Below, one piece after another: positions 9,379 through 19,139 of a DNA stretch of 64,000 nucleotides (position 1 is the first letter of the stretch; every line of letters starts with the position of its first letter). The notes below the pieces were generated by a model that was not told where the DNA came from, searched no databases, and was given only the letters and a program-made list of their open reading frames with translations. Location of the stretch: the NCBI RefSeq assembly GCF_023101765.2, contig NC_064237.1:8155649-8219648 (forward strand), given 5' to 3'. The translations under genes and the position numbers were made by a program. The stretch is from Spodoptera frugiperda (lineage: Eukaryota; Arthropoda; Insecta; Lepidoptera; Noctuidae).

Positions 9379-11838
9379 GTGTTAAATAAACTCAGTAGTT
9401 CAAATAAATTCATTATTACTTGTGGCGATTTTAATGTAAATCTGTTAGAAAATTCTAGTTTAAGTACAAAAATTGTAAGTTTATTTGCCTCATTTAACCT
9501 CACGAACCTGTTTCTGGAGCCCACTAGGATAACTCCTACTAGTGCCACTTGCCTAGATAATATTTATACTGATATTGTACCAACTAATAAAAAAATTATA
9601 TCATTGCTTGATTCAGATCATTGTGGACAATTAATTTCAATAACAAATAAAGTAAATAAAGTGTCGAAACCACATATTATTGTTAACCCAAAGACTGAAA
9701 GACGCATTGAAACTTTCAAATCTAAACTCACTGACAAAATACCTTTATTATTAAGGAATAAAAATTCTAATAACTTGTGTGATGAATTTTTTAACATTTA
9801 CCATACCGAGTTTAAGTCCACCTTCACACCTAAAACCATACCAGCTCATGGCAATGCGTCTTTCAATCAATGGGCAACTACTGGTATCTATAAGAGTAGG
9901 AAGCGCCTATATGAGCTTTATAACGAGAGGACATATATTAATACAACTGAATTTAGTGAATATGTAAAGAAATATTCTAAATTATTTAAAAAAGTTTGCT
10001 CAATTGCAAAATCGTTATACTTGAGCTCTAAAATAAAAAACAGTGACAATGTAATTAAAGCGACCTGGAGTATTATTAACAGTGAAACAGGGAGGTCTAA
10101 AGAGAAGAGTAGTGAATTTAGTCTTATAATTGATAATAATGTAATTAAATCGGATGCAGAAGTCGCAGCTGCATTTGAAAACTTCTTTTCGGACGTTCCT
10201 GTGTCCACTACTAAGTCTTTGAACTCATCTCCCACAGTTGCAGAATCTTTACTAAAAGAAAATGTTGCAGCTTGCAATTTAGGCTTCTCTTTCGAACACA
10301 TAGATTATACAGATATAGTCAAAACGTTCCATACCTTGAACAAGAAAAAGACTGCAGATCTGTGGGGTAATTCTGTGTACATTACCGGCTCTGTAATAGA
10401 TATTGTAGCACCCGTATTAGCTCTAATCTTTAATAACTGTGTCGATCGTGGTGTGTTTCCTGATCTCATGAAGAATAGTAAAATAACTCCGTTATTTAAA
10501 TCGGGTAGTACTTCTGACCCCACTAACTTTAGACCTATTTCAGTACTACCTACATTCAGTAAAATTTTTGAAAAAATTATTCTACATCAGTTGCAAAGAT
10601 TCTTTAATAGAAATAAATTATTACATGGAAATCAGTTTGGTTTTACAAGGGGTCGTTCAACAACTGATGCCGGTGTTGAACTTCTTAATCACATTTATGA
10701 TGCATGGGAGGACTCGGCTGACGCATTGGGTATTTTTTGTGACTTATCCAAGGCGTTCGATTGTGTCCCTCATGAAACACTGATCAGGAAGCTATCCCAT
10801 TATGGAATACGGGGCAGCTCTCTGGATCTTCTTAACTCATACTTGAGTAATAGGATTCAGAGAGTCGACATTAACGGAAAAGTTTCCTCCGGGTCTATTG
10901 TTAGGATGGGTGTTCCGCAGGGGTCAATTCTCGGCCCGTTTCTCTTTCTTATTTATATTAATGATTTACCTTACATTGTGAAGGATAACCATGGGATAGT
11001 ACTGTTTGCTGATGATACATCTTTATTGTTTAAACTCAAACGTGGACAATTAGTCAGTGATCATGTAAATAGTGCTCTCTCAAAAATAGTTCGCTGGTTT
11101 GGTGCCAATAATTTGTTACTTAATGAATCAAAAACTAAATGCATTAGATTCACAACACCAAATGTTAGACATGTGAAAACCAGCGTGCTAATCAAGGGCG
11201 AGGAGTTGGACCCTGTAGATTCAACTGTCTTTTTAGGTATAACCCTGGACGCTAAGCTACAGTGGGCTCCACACGTAGATAAGTTATCGAAAAGGCTCAG
11301 CTCTGCAGCATATGCCGTTAAAAAAATTAGAAATTTGACCGATGTAAATACAGCGCGATTAGTATACTTTAGTTATTTTCATAGTATCATGTCATATGGT
11401 ATTCTCCTGTGGGGAAATGCTGCTGACATTCAGTCTGTCTTTGTGCTGCAAAAAAGAGCCATTCGATCAATTTATAATCTTAGTCCGAGGCACTCTCTTA
11501 GGGAACTATTTAAAGAAATTAATATATTGACTGTTCCCTCTCAATACATTTATGAAAATGTAGTGTATGCTCACAAAAACATTAATTTATTCAAAAAGTA
11601 TTGTGATATACATAATATAAACACTAGAAGTAAAAACAAATATATAGTTCCCACTACTAGACTTAAGAAAATAAGTGGTTCGTTCAGATGTCAATGTATA
11701 CGCTTTTACAATAAAATTCCCAGCGATATTCAAAGTTTGAGCCTGAATAAATTTAAAAATGTTATTAAAGAAAAACTGTATAGTAAAGCTTTTTATAAAA
11801 TTAAAGACTACTTAGATGATAGTCAGGCTTGGGAGTGA
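9379..11838 (+). CDS. endonuclease-reverse transcriptase (ORF2) of non-LTR element 1, partial 5'
   Basis: An 820-residue open frame encoding the enzyme that nicks target DNA and copies the element RNA onto it. The C-terminal half of an exonuclease-endonuclease-phosphatase domain comes first: CGDFN at residues 15-19, TCLDN at 57-61 and the catalytic SDH at 79-81. The reverse transcriptase follows: NFRPISVLP, the GFTRGRSTTDA segment, motif A DLSKAFD at 455-461, motif B GVPQGSILGP from 511, motif C FADD at 543-546 with both catalytic aspartates, then the FLGITLD thumb region. No RNase H or gag-like frame is present. The 5' end is not a real start: the frame is open further upstream, the first codon is GTG, and the N-terminal endonuclease residues are missing. 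Homologous to the frame at 13.8-16.5 kb. Confidence 0.93.
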   Translation: MLNKLSSSNKFIITCGDFNVNLLENSSLSTKIVSLFASFNLTNLFLEPTRITPTSATCLDNIYTDIVPTNKKIISLLDSDHCGQLISITNKVNKVSKPHIIVNPKTERRIETFKSKLTDKIPLLLRNKNSNNLCDEFFNIYHTEFKSTFTPKTIPAHGNASFNQWATTGIYKSRKRLYELYNERTYINTTEFSEYVKKYSKLFKKVCSIAKSLYLSSKIKNSDNVIKATWSIINSETGRSKEKSSEFSLIIDNNVIKSDAEVAAAFENFFSDVPVSTTKSLNSSPTVAESLLKENVAACNLGFSFEHIDYTDIVKTFHTLNKKKTADLWGNSVYITGSVIDIVAPVLALIFNNCVDRGVFPDLMKNSKITPLFKSGSTSDPTNFRPISVLPTFSKIFEKIILHQLQRFFNRNKLLHGNQFGFTRGRSTTDAGVELLNHIYDAWEDSADALGIFCDLSKAFDCVPHETLIRKLSHYGIRGSSLDLLNSYLSNRIQRVDINGKVSSGSIVRMGVPQGSILGPFLFLIYINDLPYIVKDNHGIVLFADDTSLLFKLKRGQLVSDHVNSALSKIVRWFGANNLLLNESKTKCIRFTTPNVRHVKTSVLIKGEELDPVDSTVFLGITLDAKLQWAPHVDKLSKRLSSAAYAVKKIRNLTDVNTARLVYFSYFHSIMSYGILLWGNAADIQSVFVLQKRAIRSIYNLSPRHSLRELFKEINILTVPSQYIYENVVYAHKNINLFKKYCDIHNINTRSKNKYIVPTTRLKKISGSFRCQCIRFYNKIPSDIQSLSLNKFKNVIKEKLYSKAFYKIKDYLDDSQAWE

Positions 11839-12392
11839 GCCGTTATAATGTCCACACAGGTCATGTTGACATGTTTGTAACACAAGTTACATTTTTATAC
11901 AATTTGACATGATATACATTAATATCATTCGATATTTTTTATTTTTATTTTTATCATATTATTTTTAAAATTGTTAGTCTGAGGACCGTGTGAGAGTTTG
12001 CTTAGTTATTTCACTTTTAGTTAATTATATTCTGACAGTGTGAGCATTTACGAGACCTACCCAAATGTTCTTTTGGTTGGTATTGTTCGTCGGATCATTC
12101 AGCAACAGCCGTTAGCTGAGCTGATTGTTAACTGACACATGCGTACGGCCATCTGAACAGGTCCGCTCATACTGTTGTGGTTCTTTCCTCTAAAGACCAC
12201 TACAGAACCAACTTGCACGGTTCTCTCACATTATCCTCTATTTCATTGTCTGGACTTTAAAAGAGACTGTGACCTCTGAGTTTGTTTCGGCATTTCTTCT
12301 CAGAGTAGTCAGATAGGAAATGCCGGCCTCATCTAGCTATTTGAAATATTGACGTGTAAAAGTGTTATTTTATGACCTATTTACAGAAATAA

Positions 12393-12421
12393 ATATCATT
12401 TATCATTTATCATTTATCATT
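12393..12421 (+). repeat. (CATTTAT)n 3' tail of element 1
   Basis: About four heptamer units directly after AATAAA. It marks the 3' end of the retrotransposon. Confidence 0.85.
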
Positions 12422-12902
12422 AGGACAAAAATTGTAAAAAAAAATATGGTGGATGTGTCGTACCTACATATATTTGTTACAGTCAGAGTGATTAAATAGC
12501 AATTATTCATAATGACTGGTTATTATGAATAATCGTATAAAAATGCCAAATTCACTAGACAATGTAATAAATTAATCACTTTATCTGGATATTATTCATA
12601 ATAGGGAGTCCAAGTTAGTTAAAGTAATAATACATGTGTAACTCGAAATGTCACAAGACTTTTACTTGTAAGAATAACTTATAAGAATAAAAATTAATAA
12701 ATTTGATTCGCATAACGTTAGTAGGCCTAATAACTTATGTAGGAAATGGTGGTCGAGAACTTGTAGTGCCCTATACATAATTCCGATCAAACTAATTTGC
12801 TAAAGTTTCTGTAACAATTAAATAATAATGTTGGTTAAAAATTTAATGTGCTATGCAAAAAAAGTTAGTGACAACACCGAATTGCTAGTGCCTAGAGTGT
12901 AA
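12422..12902. other. AT-rich spacer with a hairpin
   Basis: ATTATTCATAAT / ATTATGAATAAT with an 8-base loop lies at about 12503-12535, and ATTATTCATAATA recurs at about 12589. No gene. It may be part of an unrecognised small element. Confidence 0.4.
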
Positions 12903-13140
12903 TTTAAAATCGCGTAGGCGCGTAGGAGCGAGGCGGCCCGCGGGCTGAGGAGCAGGAGGCTGCTAGCGAGCCACCGCGGCTGAGGCTGGCCGGCGAAGCC
13001 GGCCAACAAGCCGAAGCTGCGGTGGTGAGCGAAAGCCGTCTGCGACGATTAGTACGCGTGGGGCCGCCGGAGGCCCGCAGCGCCGGAGCCATGACAGAAA
13101 CCCTGCCTGCTGCATGCTGCATATTTGTTTGCATGCTGCT
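12903..13140. other. GC-rich island of unknown origin
   Basis: A ~240-bp GC-rich block stands out sharply from AT-rich flanks. It is full of short palindromes: GCCCGCGGGC at 12936-12945, the stem TGGCCGGC-GAA-GCCGGCCA at 12987-13005, and GGGCC...GGCCC near 13061-13075. It ends in a GCATGC pair (about 13110 and 13132). Open frames on the minus strand are Ala/Arg/Ser/Pro-rich, as expected from GC-rich DNA, and are not convincing proteins. Possible origins are a retroelement 5' region, a repeat fragment or transferred DNA. Not identified. Confidence 0.6.
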
Positions 13141-13252
13141 CGTTTTATTACATTATCCAAGTCTTCGAAGATAGTACTTATATAAAATTGCTAGTTAATG
13201 TGATTAATTTTGTGTCATTTATCACTTTATCTAAATTGAGTAGACGTTATAT

Positions 13253-13440
13253 AAAGTCAAAGTCAAAGTCAAAGCATTTATTTCAATTAATCCTAAATTA
13301 GGCACTTTTGAAACGTCAAATTGAATTGTCCGTCAGTCTGTCTGTCAGTGAAGCTAGGCGCTCGTTCCAAAGTGTTGCTTCGAATGGAGAAGAACGAGCA
13401 AGAAACTCCATCGTTACTCTTTTCAAAAAATGTTTTTTAC
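13253..13440 (-). mobile_element. 3' end of a third non-LTR family (tail (TTTGAC)n), family F
   Basis: On the minus strand this reads GAGAAGAACGAGC-type 3' sequence, then CACTTTGGAACGAGCGCC, CACTGACAGACAGACTGACG, AATTGAAATAAATGC and a terminal (TTTGAC)n tail. It is seen here as AAAGTCAAAGTCAAAGTCAAAGC at 13253-13274. Related fragments lie at 19.05, 26.2 and 61.6 kb. Only 3' sequence is present, as expected for a heavily 5'-truncated LINE; related sequence may extend to about 13620. The 97-residue plus-strand frame across it is not a gene. Confidence 0.65.
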
Positions 13441-13659
13441 AATATCTCTGATACATTATTTGATCATTTACCTATTGTATATATATGTAGGAACAATGTA
13501 ACGACAATACGACGTCAAAACTATGGGACAATAAAACCAATTTGTAAAGAATATAAATTAAAAAAGTGGGTTGTTTCAAACATAGTGCCCACATATGTAC
13601 ACTTACAATTTTGAAATAATGCTTCTATACAAATAAAAAATAATCTTTAATTTAATTTT

Positions 13660-16500
13660 TCAAATAAAAAATAAATAAATAACTGCTTGATGCCACAGGA
13701 TCCCTAGACTACATTGGAATAAATTAGTACTTTAATTTAACGTGTAACTAGTGATCGTATTAGAGCATTGTCTAGTGTGAGCGAGTGTCCAGTGGAGCCG
13801 GACCAACATGCTGCCACACATTTTTATCTTCAATATAATCTGACAGTTTATAATATGCCTGTTTACACAGTTCACGCTTTATACAAGATTTAAATTTTTT
13901 CTCGTTCAGATTCAGTATGGTGGTTGGTAGTTTATTGTAACACTTAACACAAAATCCCATGAAGGATTTCTGCACTTTGGACAATCGGAATTGCGGTATA
14001 GCTAACTTATTTTTACCTCTCGTATTAAAATTGTGTCTGTCGCTTCTTTTTTCAAACAATTGTTGATTTTTTCTCACGTACATAATATTTTCGTAAATGA
14101 ATTGAGAAGGCACTGTAAGAATGTTTATAGTTTTAAATAGTTCTCTCAAAGATTCGCGACGGTGCAAGTTATATATTGCTCGAATAGCTCGCTTTTGCAA
14201 AATAAAAATTGATTCTACATCCGCAGCTCGCCCCCACAGCAAAATGCCGTAAGACATTATGCTGTGAAAATAACTAAAATAAACAAGCCTTGCCGTACCT
14301 ACGTCCGTTAGCTGCCTAATCTGTCTAACTGCATAAGCAGCTGAGCTTAGTCTCCCCGAAAGTGCTTTTATATGGGGCCCCCATTGTAATCTGTCATCTA
14401 ATGTGATACCCAAAAATACAGTCTCCTTAACAAATTCTAACTTTTGTCCGTTCAAAGCAACATAACATTCGTTATTTTGTACGTTTGGCAAGCAAAATTT
14501 AATACATTTGGTTTTTTTTTCATTAAGCGCCAAGTTATTAATAGTAAACCACTCATAGACTCGAAGAATGGAGCTGTTCACGTCGTCAAAATTATTCGAA
14601 CGTCGACCTATTTTAAAAATCAGTGATGTATCATCTGCAAACAGAACCATTTTTGGTTCATTTTCGAATATGAGTGGCAAATCGTTTATGTACACTAAAA
14701 AGAGGAAAGGACCCAATATTGAACCTTGAGGAACGCCCATTTTTATCTCAGACCCTTGTGAATTAACACCGTTAATATGAACTTTTAGCTGCCTATCTCC
14801 TAGATATGATTTCAATAGACGGAGCGCAGTGTTTCTAATCCCGTAATGATTTAATTTCAGCAAAAGTGTCTCGTGGTCAACGCAATCAAATGCTTTTGAG
14901 AGGTCACAAAAAACACCTATGGCATCCTGTGCTTCCTCCCAGGCACCAAATATTTCTTTCATTAAAGTAACACCGGCGTCAGTTGTACAACGACCTTTAG
15001 TGAAACCATACTGCTGATGGTGGAAGATGGAGTTTTTATTAAAATGATGAAGCATCTGAGACAGTATCAACTTTTCAAACACTTTGCTAAGGACCGGCAA
15101 AATAGATACAGGCCTATAATTATTAGGTTCTGTGGTTTCGCCGCTTTTAAATAGTGGGATAACCTTGCTATATTTCATAAGGTCAGGAAAAACACCGTCA
15201 TCTATACTTTTATTAAAAATCATAGCCAGACAGGGCGCTATAGTTTGAATAATTGTTTTGCAGACTTTCACTGATAGTCCCCAAAGATCTTCAGTTGATT
15301 TTATTTTAATTTCTTTAAAGACCTTTACGATCTCTAGAGGATTCGTATATTGAAAAATAAAGTCATGTTGACATGATTTTACATTTTTTTTAAGCAAACT
15401 AGCTGAGAGTGTAGCTGAAGAATTTAAATCTCTAGTTATTTTAATAGGAATATTAGTAAAAAAATTTTCAAACTCCTGTGCTACATCACATTTTGAAGAA
15501 ATTTGTCCAATTTCAGATCTTAATTTAATTTCTGAATTATGTATTTTTTTCCTACCAGTCTCGTTCTGTATAATTTTCCAAGTTGTCTTTATTTTGTCAT
15601 CAGCTGATTTTATTTTATTGCTGATATAAAGACGTTTTGCGGCTTTGCACACTAATCTAAAAGTCTTTGAGTACGATGTTACATATTGTTGAAAATGGGG
15701 GTCGTTATTATATGGTTTCATGCCATAAAGATCAAAAAGTTTATTTCTACTCTTTCGAATACCTACAGTAGCCCAATCGCTAAATACAAATTTGGTATGA
15801 ATATCTTTATTTTTGAGTGGCAAAATATTGTTAAATTCCTTGTTTAATAATTCAAAGAAATCGTTGTACAACTTATTCACATTACTAATATCAAATGTTT
15901 TTATACTTAATTTACTAGCTAAAGAATTGTTTAATTTCTCCAAATTTCTAAGTGTAGTTTGTCTAAATCTTATTTGAGTTTTTAGCATAGGTAAATAAGA
16001 GCTATACGCAACCATCAGTCCACAGTGGTCGGATGGCAAGCTATTTATAATATGTTTTTCTTTGTAATCACAATTACAAAAAACATTATCAATGCAGGTG
16101 GCAGTCGAGGATGTTATTCTAGTTGGTTCTAAAAAAACATTTTTTAAATTAAATGATCCAAACAAATTTAACAATTCCATACTGCTTGTACTATTTTCTA
16201 ATAAATTAATATTGAAATCGCCACAAACAATTATTGACTTGTGACTAGTAGAAACCTTTCTTAAAACATCCTCCATGACAGAATCAAATAAAGGAAGATT
16301 CTGATAATTAGGTGGTCTATAAACACAAACTACAACATGTCTATCCAGCTCAACACAGGACAACTCAATGGTGTGTTCAACTGACAGTGCTACAATGTCT
16401 TTCCTTTCTTTAGATTTAATACTATTTTTAACTAATATTAGGGACCCACCATGTAATATTTGTTTTCTACTGAAATTACTAATTACATATATAATTGCTA
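13660..16500 (-). mobile_element. non-LTR retrotransposon 2, Jockey/CR1/L2-like, 5'-truncated
   Basis: Minus-strand element opposite in direction to element 1 and about 1.2 kb from it. The coding frame ends at 13772. About 80 bp of 3' sequence follow, then an ATTT-rich tail (13662-13682). The 5' boundary is near 16485-16510, where endonuclease similarity gives way to AT-rich sequence. Related to element 1 but too different to be a recent duplicate. Confidence 0.85.
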
Positions 16501-16516
16501 GACAGTATATATAATA
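13772..16516 (-). CDS. endonuclease-reverse transcriptase (ORF2) of non-LTR element 2, partial 5'
   Basis: Open frame of about 914 codons; the element-like part starts near 16490. Counting from the TTG codon at 16361-16363 (863 residues), CVYRPPNY lies at 13-20, GDFN at 48-51, TCIDN at 88-92 and the catalytic SDH at 110-112. Upstream of that codon the frame is still open and reads endonuclease-like sequence (FSRKQILHGGSLILVKNS), so TTG is not the true start. The reverse transcriptase contains NYRPVSILP, GFTKGRCTTDA, DLSKAFD near 487, GVPQGSILGP and FADD at 575-578, then FLGITLD. The C terminus runs about 12 residues beyond element 1. No RNase H is seen. All catalytic residues that can be checked are intact. 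The missing N-terminal endonuclease and absent ORF1 make the copy non-autonomous. Confidence 0.92.
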   Translation of the reverse strand, partial: YYIYCLAIIYVISNFSRKQILHGGSLILVKNSIKSKERKDIVALSVEHTIELSCVELDRHVVVCVYRPPNYQNLPLFDSVMEDVLRKVSTSHKSIIVCGDFNINLLENSTSSMELLNLFGSFNLKNVFLEPTRITSSTATCIDNVFCNCDYKEKHIINSLPSDHCGLMVAYSSYLPMLKTQIRFRQTTLRNLEKLNNSLASKLSIKTFDISNVNKLYNDFFELLNKEFNNILPLKNKDIHTKFVFSDWATVGIRKSRNKLFDLYGMKPYNNDPHFQQYVTSYSKTFRLVCKAAKRLYISNKIKSADDKIKTTWKIIQNETGRKKIHNSEIKLRSEIGQISSKCDVAQEFENFFTNIPIKITRDLNSSATLSASLLKKNVKSCQHDFIFQYTNPLEIVKVFKEIKIKSTEDLWGLSVKVCKTIIQTIAPCLAMIFNKSIDDGVFPDLMKYSKVIPLFKSGETTEPNNYRPVSILPVLSKVFEKLILSQMLHHFNKNSIFHHQQYGFTKGRCTTDAGVTLMKEIFGAWEEAQDAIGVFCDLSKAFDCVDHETLLLKLNHYGIRNTALRLLKSYLGDRQLKVHINGVNSQGSEIKMGVPQGSILGPFLFLVYINDLPLIFENEPKMVLFADDTSLIFKIGRRSNNFDDVNSSILRVYEWFTINNLALNEKKTKCIKFCLPNVQNNECYVALNGQKLEFVKETVFLGITLDDRLQWGPHIKALSGRLSSAAYAVRQIRQLTDVGTARLVYFSYFHSIMSYGILLWGRAADVESIFILQKRAIRAIYNLHRRESLRELFKTINILTVPSQFIYENIMYVRKNQQLFEKRSDRHNFNTRGKNKLAIPQFRLSKVQKSFMGFCVKCYNKLPTTILNLNEKKFKSCIKRELCKQAYYKLSDYIEDKNVWQHVGPAPLDTRSH

Positions 16517-16657
16517 TCAAGATTTATTACTTTGGCTGTAACATATTCATATATGCATATAGTAAAAAGCGATTATGTTAATATTGTAAACATACGCCTC
16601 AATTTTATTTAATCGTCTAGACTAGACTAGATAACAGTGTTTTCCTAAATATAGAAT

Positions 16658-16803
16658 GTAAAAGGTTACCCGGTAACCTTTTATGTTGTCCGGCTCAAAG
16701 CAGGAGAAGGAACGGGGTGATTTTTAGTCAGTAAGAGTCTGACACTCCCTCCCGCTTCACCCAAGGCGGGAGAAATCATTGGATGATTTTTCCTCCTCAA
16801 AAA
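16658..16803 (+). mobile_element. short retroposon, family A (altered 5' end)
   Basis: From GTCCGGCTCAAAGCAGG through GGAACGGGGTGATTTTTAGTCAGTAAGAGTCTGACACTCCC to CATTGGATGATTTTTCCTCCTCAAAAAA the copy is typical. Its first ~25 bp form a palindrome, AAAAGGTTACC-C-GGTAACCTTTT (about 16661-16683), in place of the usual GAGCTGCGGACTGCCTAGC. The 5' end was rearranged. Confidence 0.8.
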
Positions 16804-16805
16804 AG

Positions 16806-17242
16806 GCTGACTTTTCGTTAAACCTGTTCAACCAGCGCCTAAATATCATTAGTCTAAAGGAGCTAGAAAAAAAAACCAACGAGACACATTTTTCGACAGT
16901 CACGCGACCTTAACCAATGAACCAGCAAAATAAACATGAGACAAAATAATAATATCTCCATAGTATATAAGATATTATGTAACGACTTATCTATTATACA
17001 CTCGATATATTCCAGTCACGTTTGTTTTATTGTGTTTCATGTATTTAGAGATTTTGTAGGCTTATCGTACTTATGTCACTTTTCATAGCTAGAAATATGT
17101 TCTGTATTATATATACTATGGATTATTTTGTACCCTTTTTTCTTTTGCCTGACCTTTAGCCTGTTTGGGGTTGAACCTAAATATTAATTTAATTCATATG
17201 ACGACGTTTTTCGTTAATTAAGTCTGTGTTCAAGACCATGAG

Positions 17243-17273
<31 letters not shown>

Positions 17274-19045
17274 TTTAACTCATAACAAATATACATTTTG
17301 TTCTGTAAACTCTTTCGGATGAAAAATGTAATGGAAAGGTACTGTCTTCTGAGAAAAAGACATTGCCTAGTTTAGACAGAGCTTGATTCTATGGTATGTA
17401 TAACGATGCTTGGATGTTGGTATAGAAATAAAAAAATATTATTATTAAAAAATGAGTGATAGGTGATACTTGCCTAATGTCTTTCTTATATTTAAAATTC
17501 TATTAGGTTTGAACAATAAGGCAATATTTAAGTCTTGTTATCAATTGACGTGAAATTGGTGTGATACATACATACAAGAAGCTGGTGCTACGCTGTTTCT
17601 TATAATATTTATTACATAAACTTTTGACCAAAACAAACAAAATCACTCGTTTGTTATCTCAAACAAGACGGAAGATATTTTTCATCACGCAAAATAAAAA
17701 AAAGGGCTGACTCACGAAACAACATGGAGCTTCCCAATATAATATCGATATTGGTCTCCTATTGCTATTTCCAATATCACTTGAAAGTTTTTCGTTATCT
17801 TTCCTCACACAAAGGCGTAAAAGGGGAAAAAGGTGGGTATGACACACACTGCATTCCAAAAATAAACCCGATACTATCAACATTCCTTCTTATCTAATAT
17901 CGGGACGAGAAAATAATCCGATACAAGAAAATAAACTGCCGGGTATGATGGCAACCTTCCTGTATATACACGTATATAACAATATTTTATATGCTGGTAC
18001 ATACCTACGTACTTAAGTTAGATGAAGCAAGATAGTGCGACACTAAATTCACTTTAACGATACCTCTGCATGCAGGTTGCTTTCAGTCGCCCTACCTGGA
18101 AGTCATTGCGGTGTTGTATATAATAATATGATGATGATGATACGTATCTCGAGACGATTTATGTTTAAAAGATTTTTAATATATTTTATTCAGCAAATAG
18201 GGATGGTATGATGATGACGGGGTATGGAAATTAAAAATGTATTTAGTCTGTCAGTCAGGTGTGATGATATGAATGACAAAATAATAGACACGCATTTTTT
18301 ATTTTGGCTTATAAGATAATACTTGGATAAAACGAATCAAAGTTTAGGAGTGTCAAATGTACCTAGAATTGACATCACGTGATATTTCAAATCGATATAT
18401 CTTCGAAAGTATTGGTTTGTGACTTTCCGTAAGAAAATAAAAAATACGTATTTAATATTTTAAAATAAACTACAATACGGACATTAAAATAAAAAATGTC
18501 ATCTACCCTATTTCAAATATGTACTTATAACAACTACGTACATGTGTATAAGGTTCTACAAACACACAAGCTTACTATATGTGTAACGCAGGTGTGTTTG
18601 CAAACACAGGTGCACTTTCTGTTTTCCTATTTTCATTGTTCCAATGGAGCTTTAATTCGATACGAGAGACACGGTATTCGCAACTTTGACTCAACATTTT
18701 TATGTGTAGAGCCTGAGACTTTTTAAGTCTAGGCCACAATTTATTTTCTTCTATTTGGTTTCACTTCCTCAGGAATATTATTTGCCTCTGTGATTTGCTT
18801 TTCGTAACCTCCTTGAAACGATACGACAACCCTGGTTTAACCCATTGTCAAACTTTTGGGCCTTCCACTACCCGGAACAACTATCATTGGCCTGACGATT
18901 TGACATATCCTTTGGGGCATGCCTTGCTCAGGGGTATCATACCATCAACTTGCAAACTTTGATCTACAATGGATTATTTCTTGACAAAAGATCATTAACT
19001 AAGGAGTTAGAACTTGTTCTCTTCTATCTGATTCAACGTATCATT
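16806..19045. other. 2.2 kb without a supported gene
   Basis: Mostly AT-rich. It holds a (CA)n run at 17245-17272 and a short (ATG)n run near 18127-18142. The tract 18760-18960 is less AT-rich but has no recognised domain in any frame. The short frames at 17.7 and 18.5 kb have no recognisable similarity. Confidence 0.4.
17245..17272. repeat. (CA)n microsatellite
   Basis: About 13 CA units with one interruption. Confidence 0.95.
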
Positions 19046-19139
19046 AGTCAAAGTGAAAGCATTTATTTCAACTAATGCATTAACATGTACTTTTGAACGT
19101 GAACAAAAATAGTTTGTCCTTCAGTTGAAGTGAGTGAAG
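19046..19139 (-). mobile_element. non-LTR 3' tail fragment, family F
   Basis: AGTCAAAGTGAAAGCATTTATTTCAACTAATGCATT...ACTTTTGAACGT matches the reverse complement of the (TTTGAC)n tail seen at 13.25 kb. The tail units are decayed, so this copy is older. Confidence 0.55.

Larger units (their letters stand above)
9370..12421 (+). mobile_element. non-LTR retrotransposon 1, Jockey/CR1/L2-like, 5'-truncated
   Basis: The element consists of an open endonuclease-reverse transcriptase frame (to 11838), a long 3' untranslated region of about 580 bp, an AATAAA at 12388, and a terminal (CATTTAT)n tail. Such a 3' microsatellite tail in place of poly(A) is typical of CR1/L2-type LINEs. The 5' end is lost: the frame begins within the endonuclease, directly against a different repeat. 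I cannot recognise a target-site duplication. The intact frame suggests a fairly young insertion. Confidence 0.85.

Noticed and set aside
9918..10301. 127-residue minus-strand frame
   Set aside because: Shadow of the reverse-transcriptase frame on the opposite strand.
12904..13160. Two overlapping minus-strand frames of 65-76 residues
   Set aside because: Ala/Arg/Ser/Pro-rich translation of a GC-rich palindromic block; two phases are equally open.
13321..13614. 97-residue plus-strand frame
   Set aside because: Lies antisense over a LINE 3' tail repeat also found at three other loci.
17245..17272. (CA)n run as a Z-DNA or regulatory site
   Set aside because: Ordinary microsatellite; no nearby gene or promoter supports a role.
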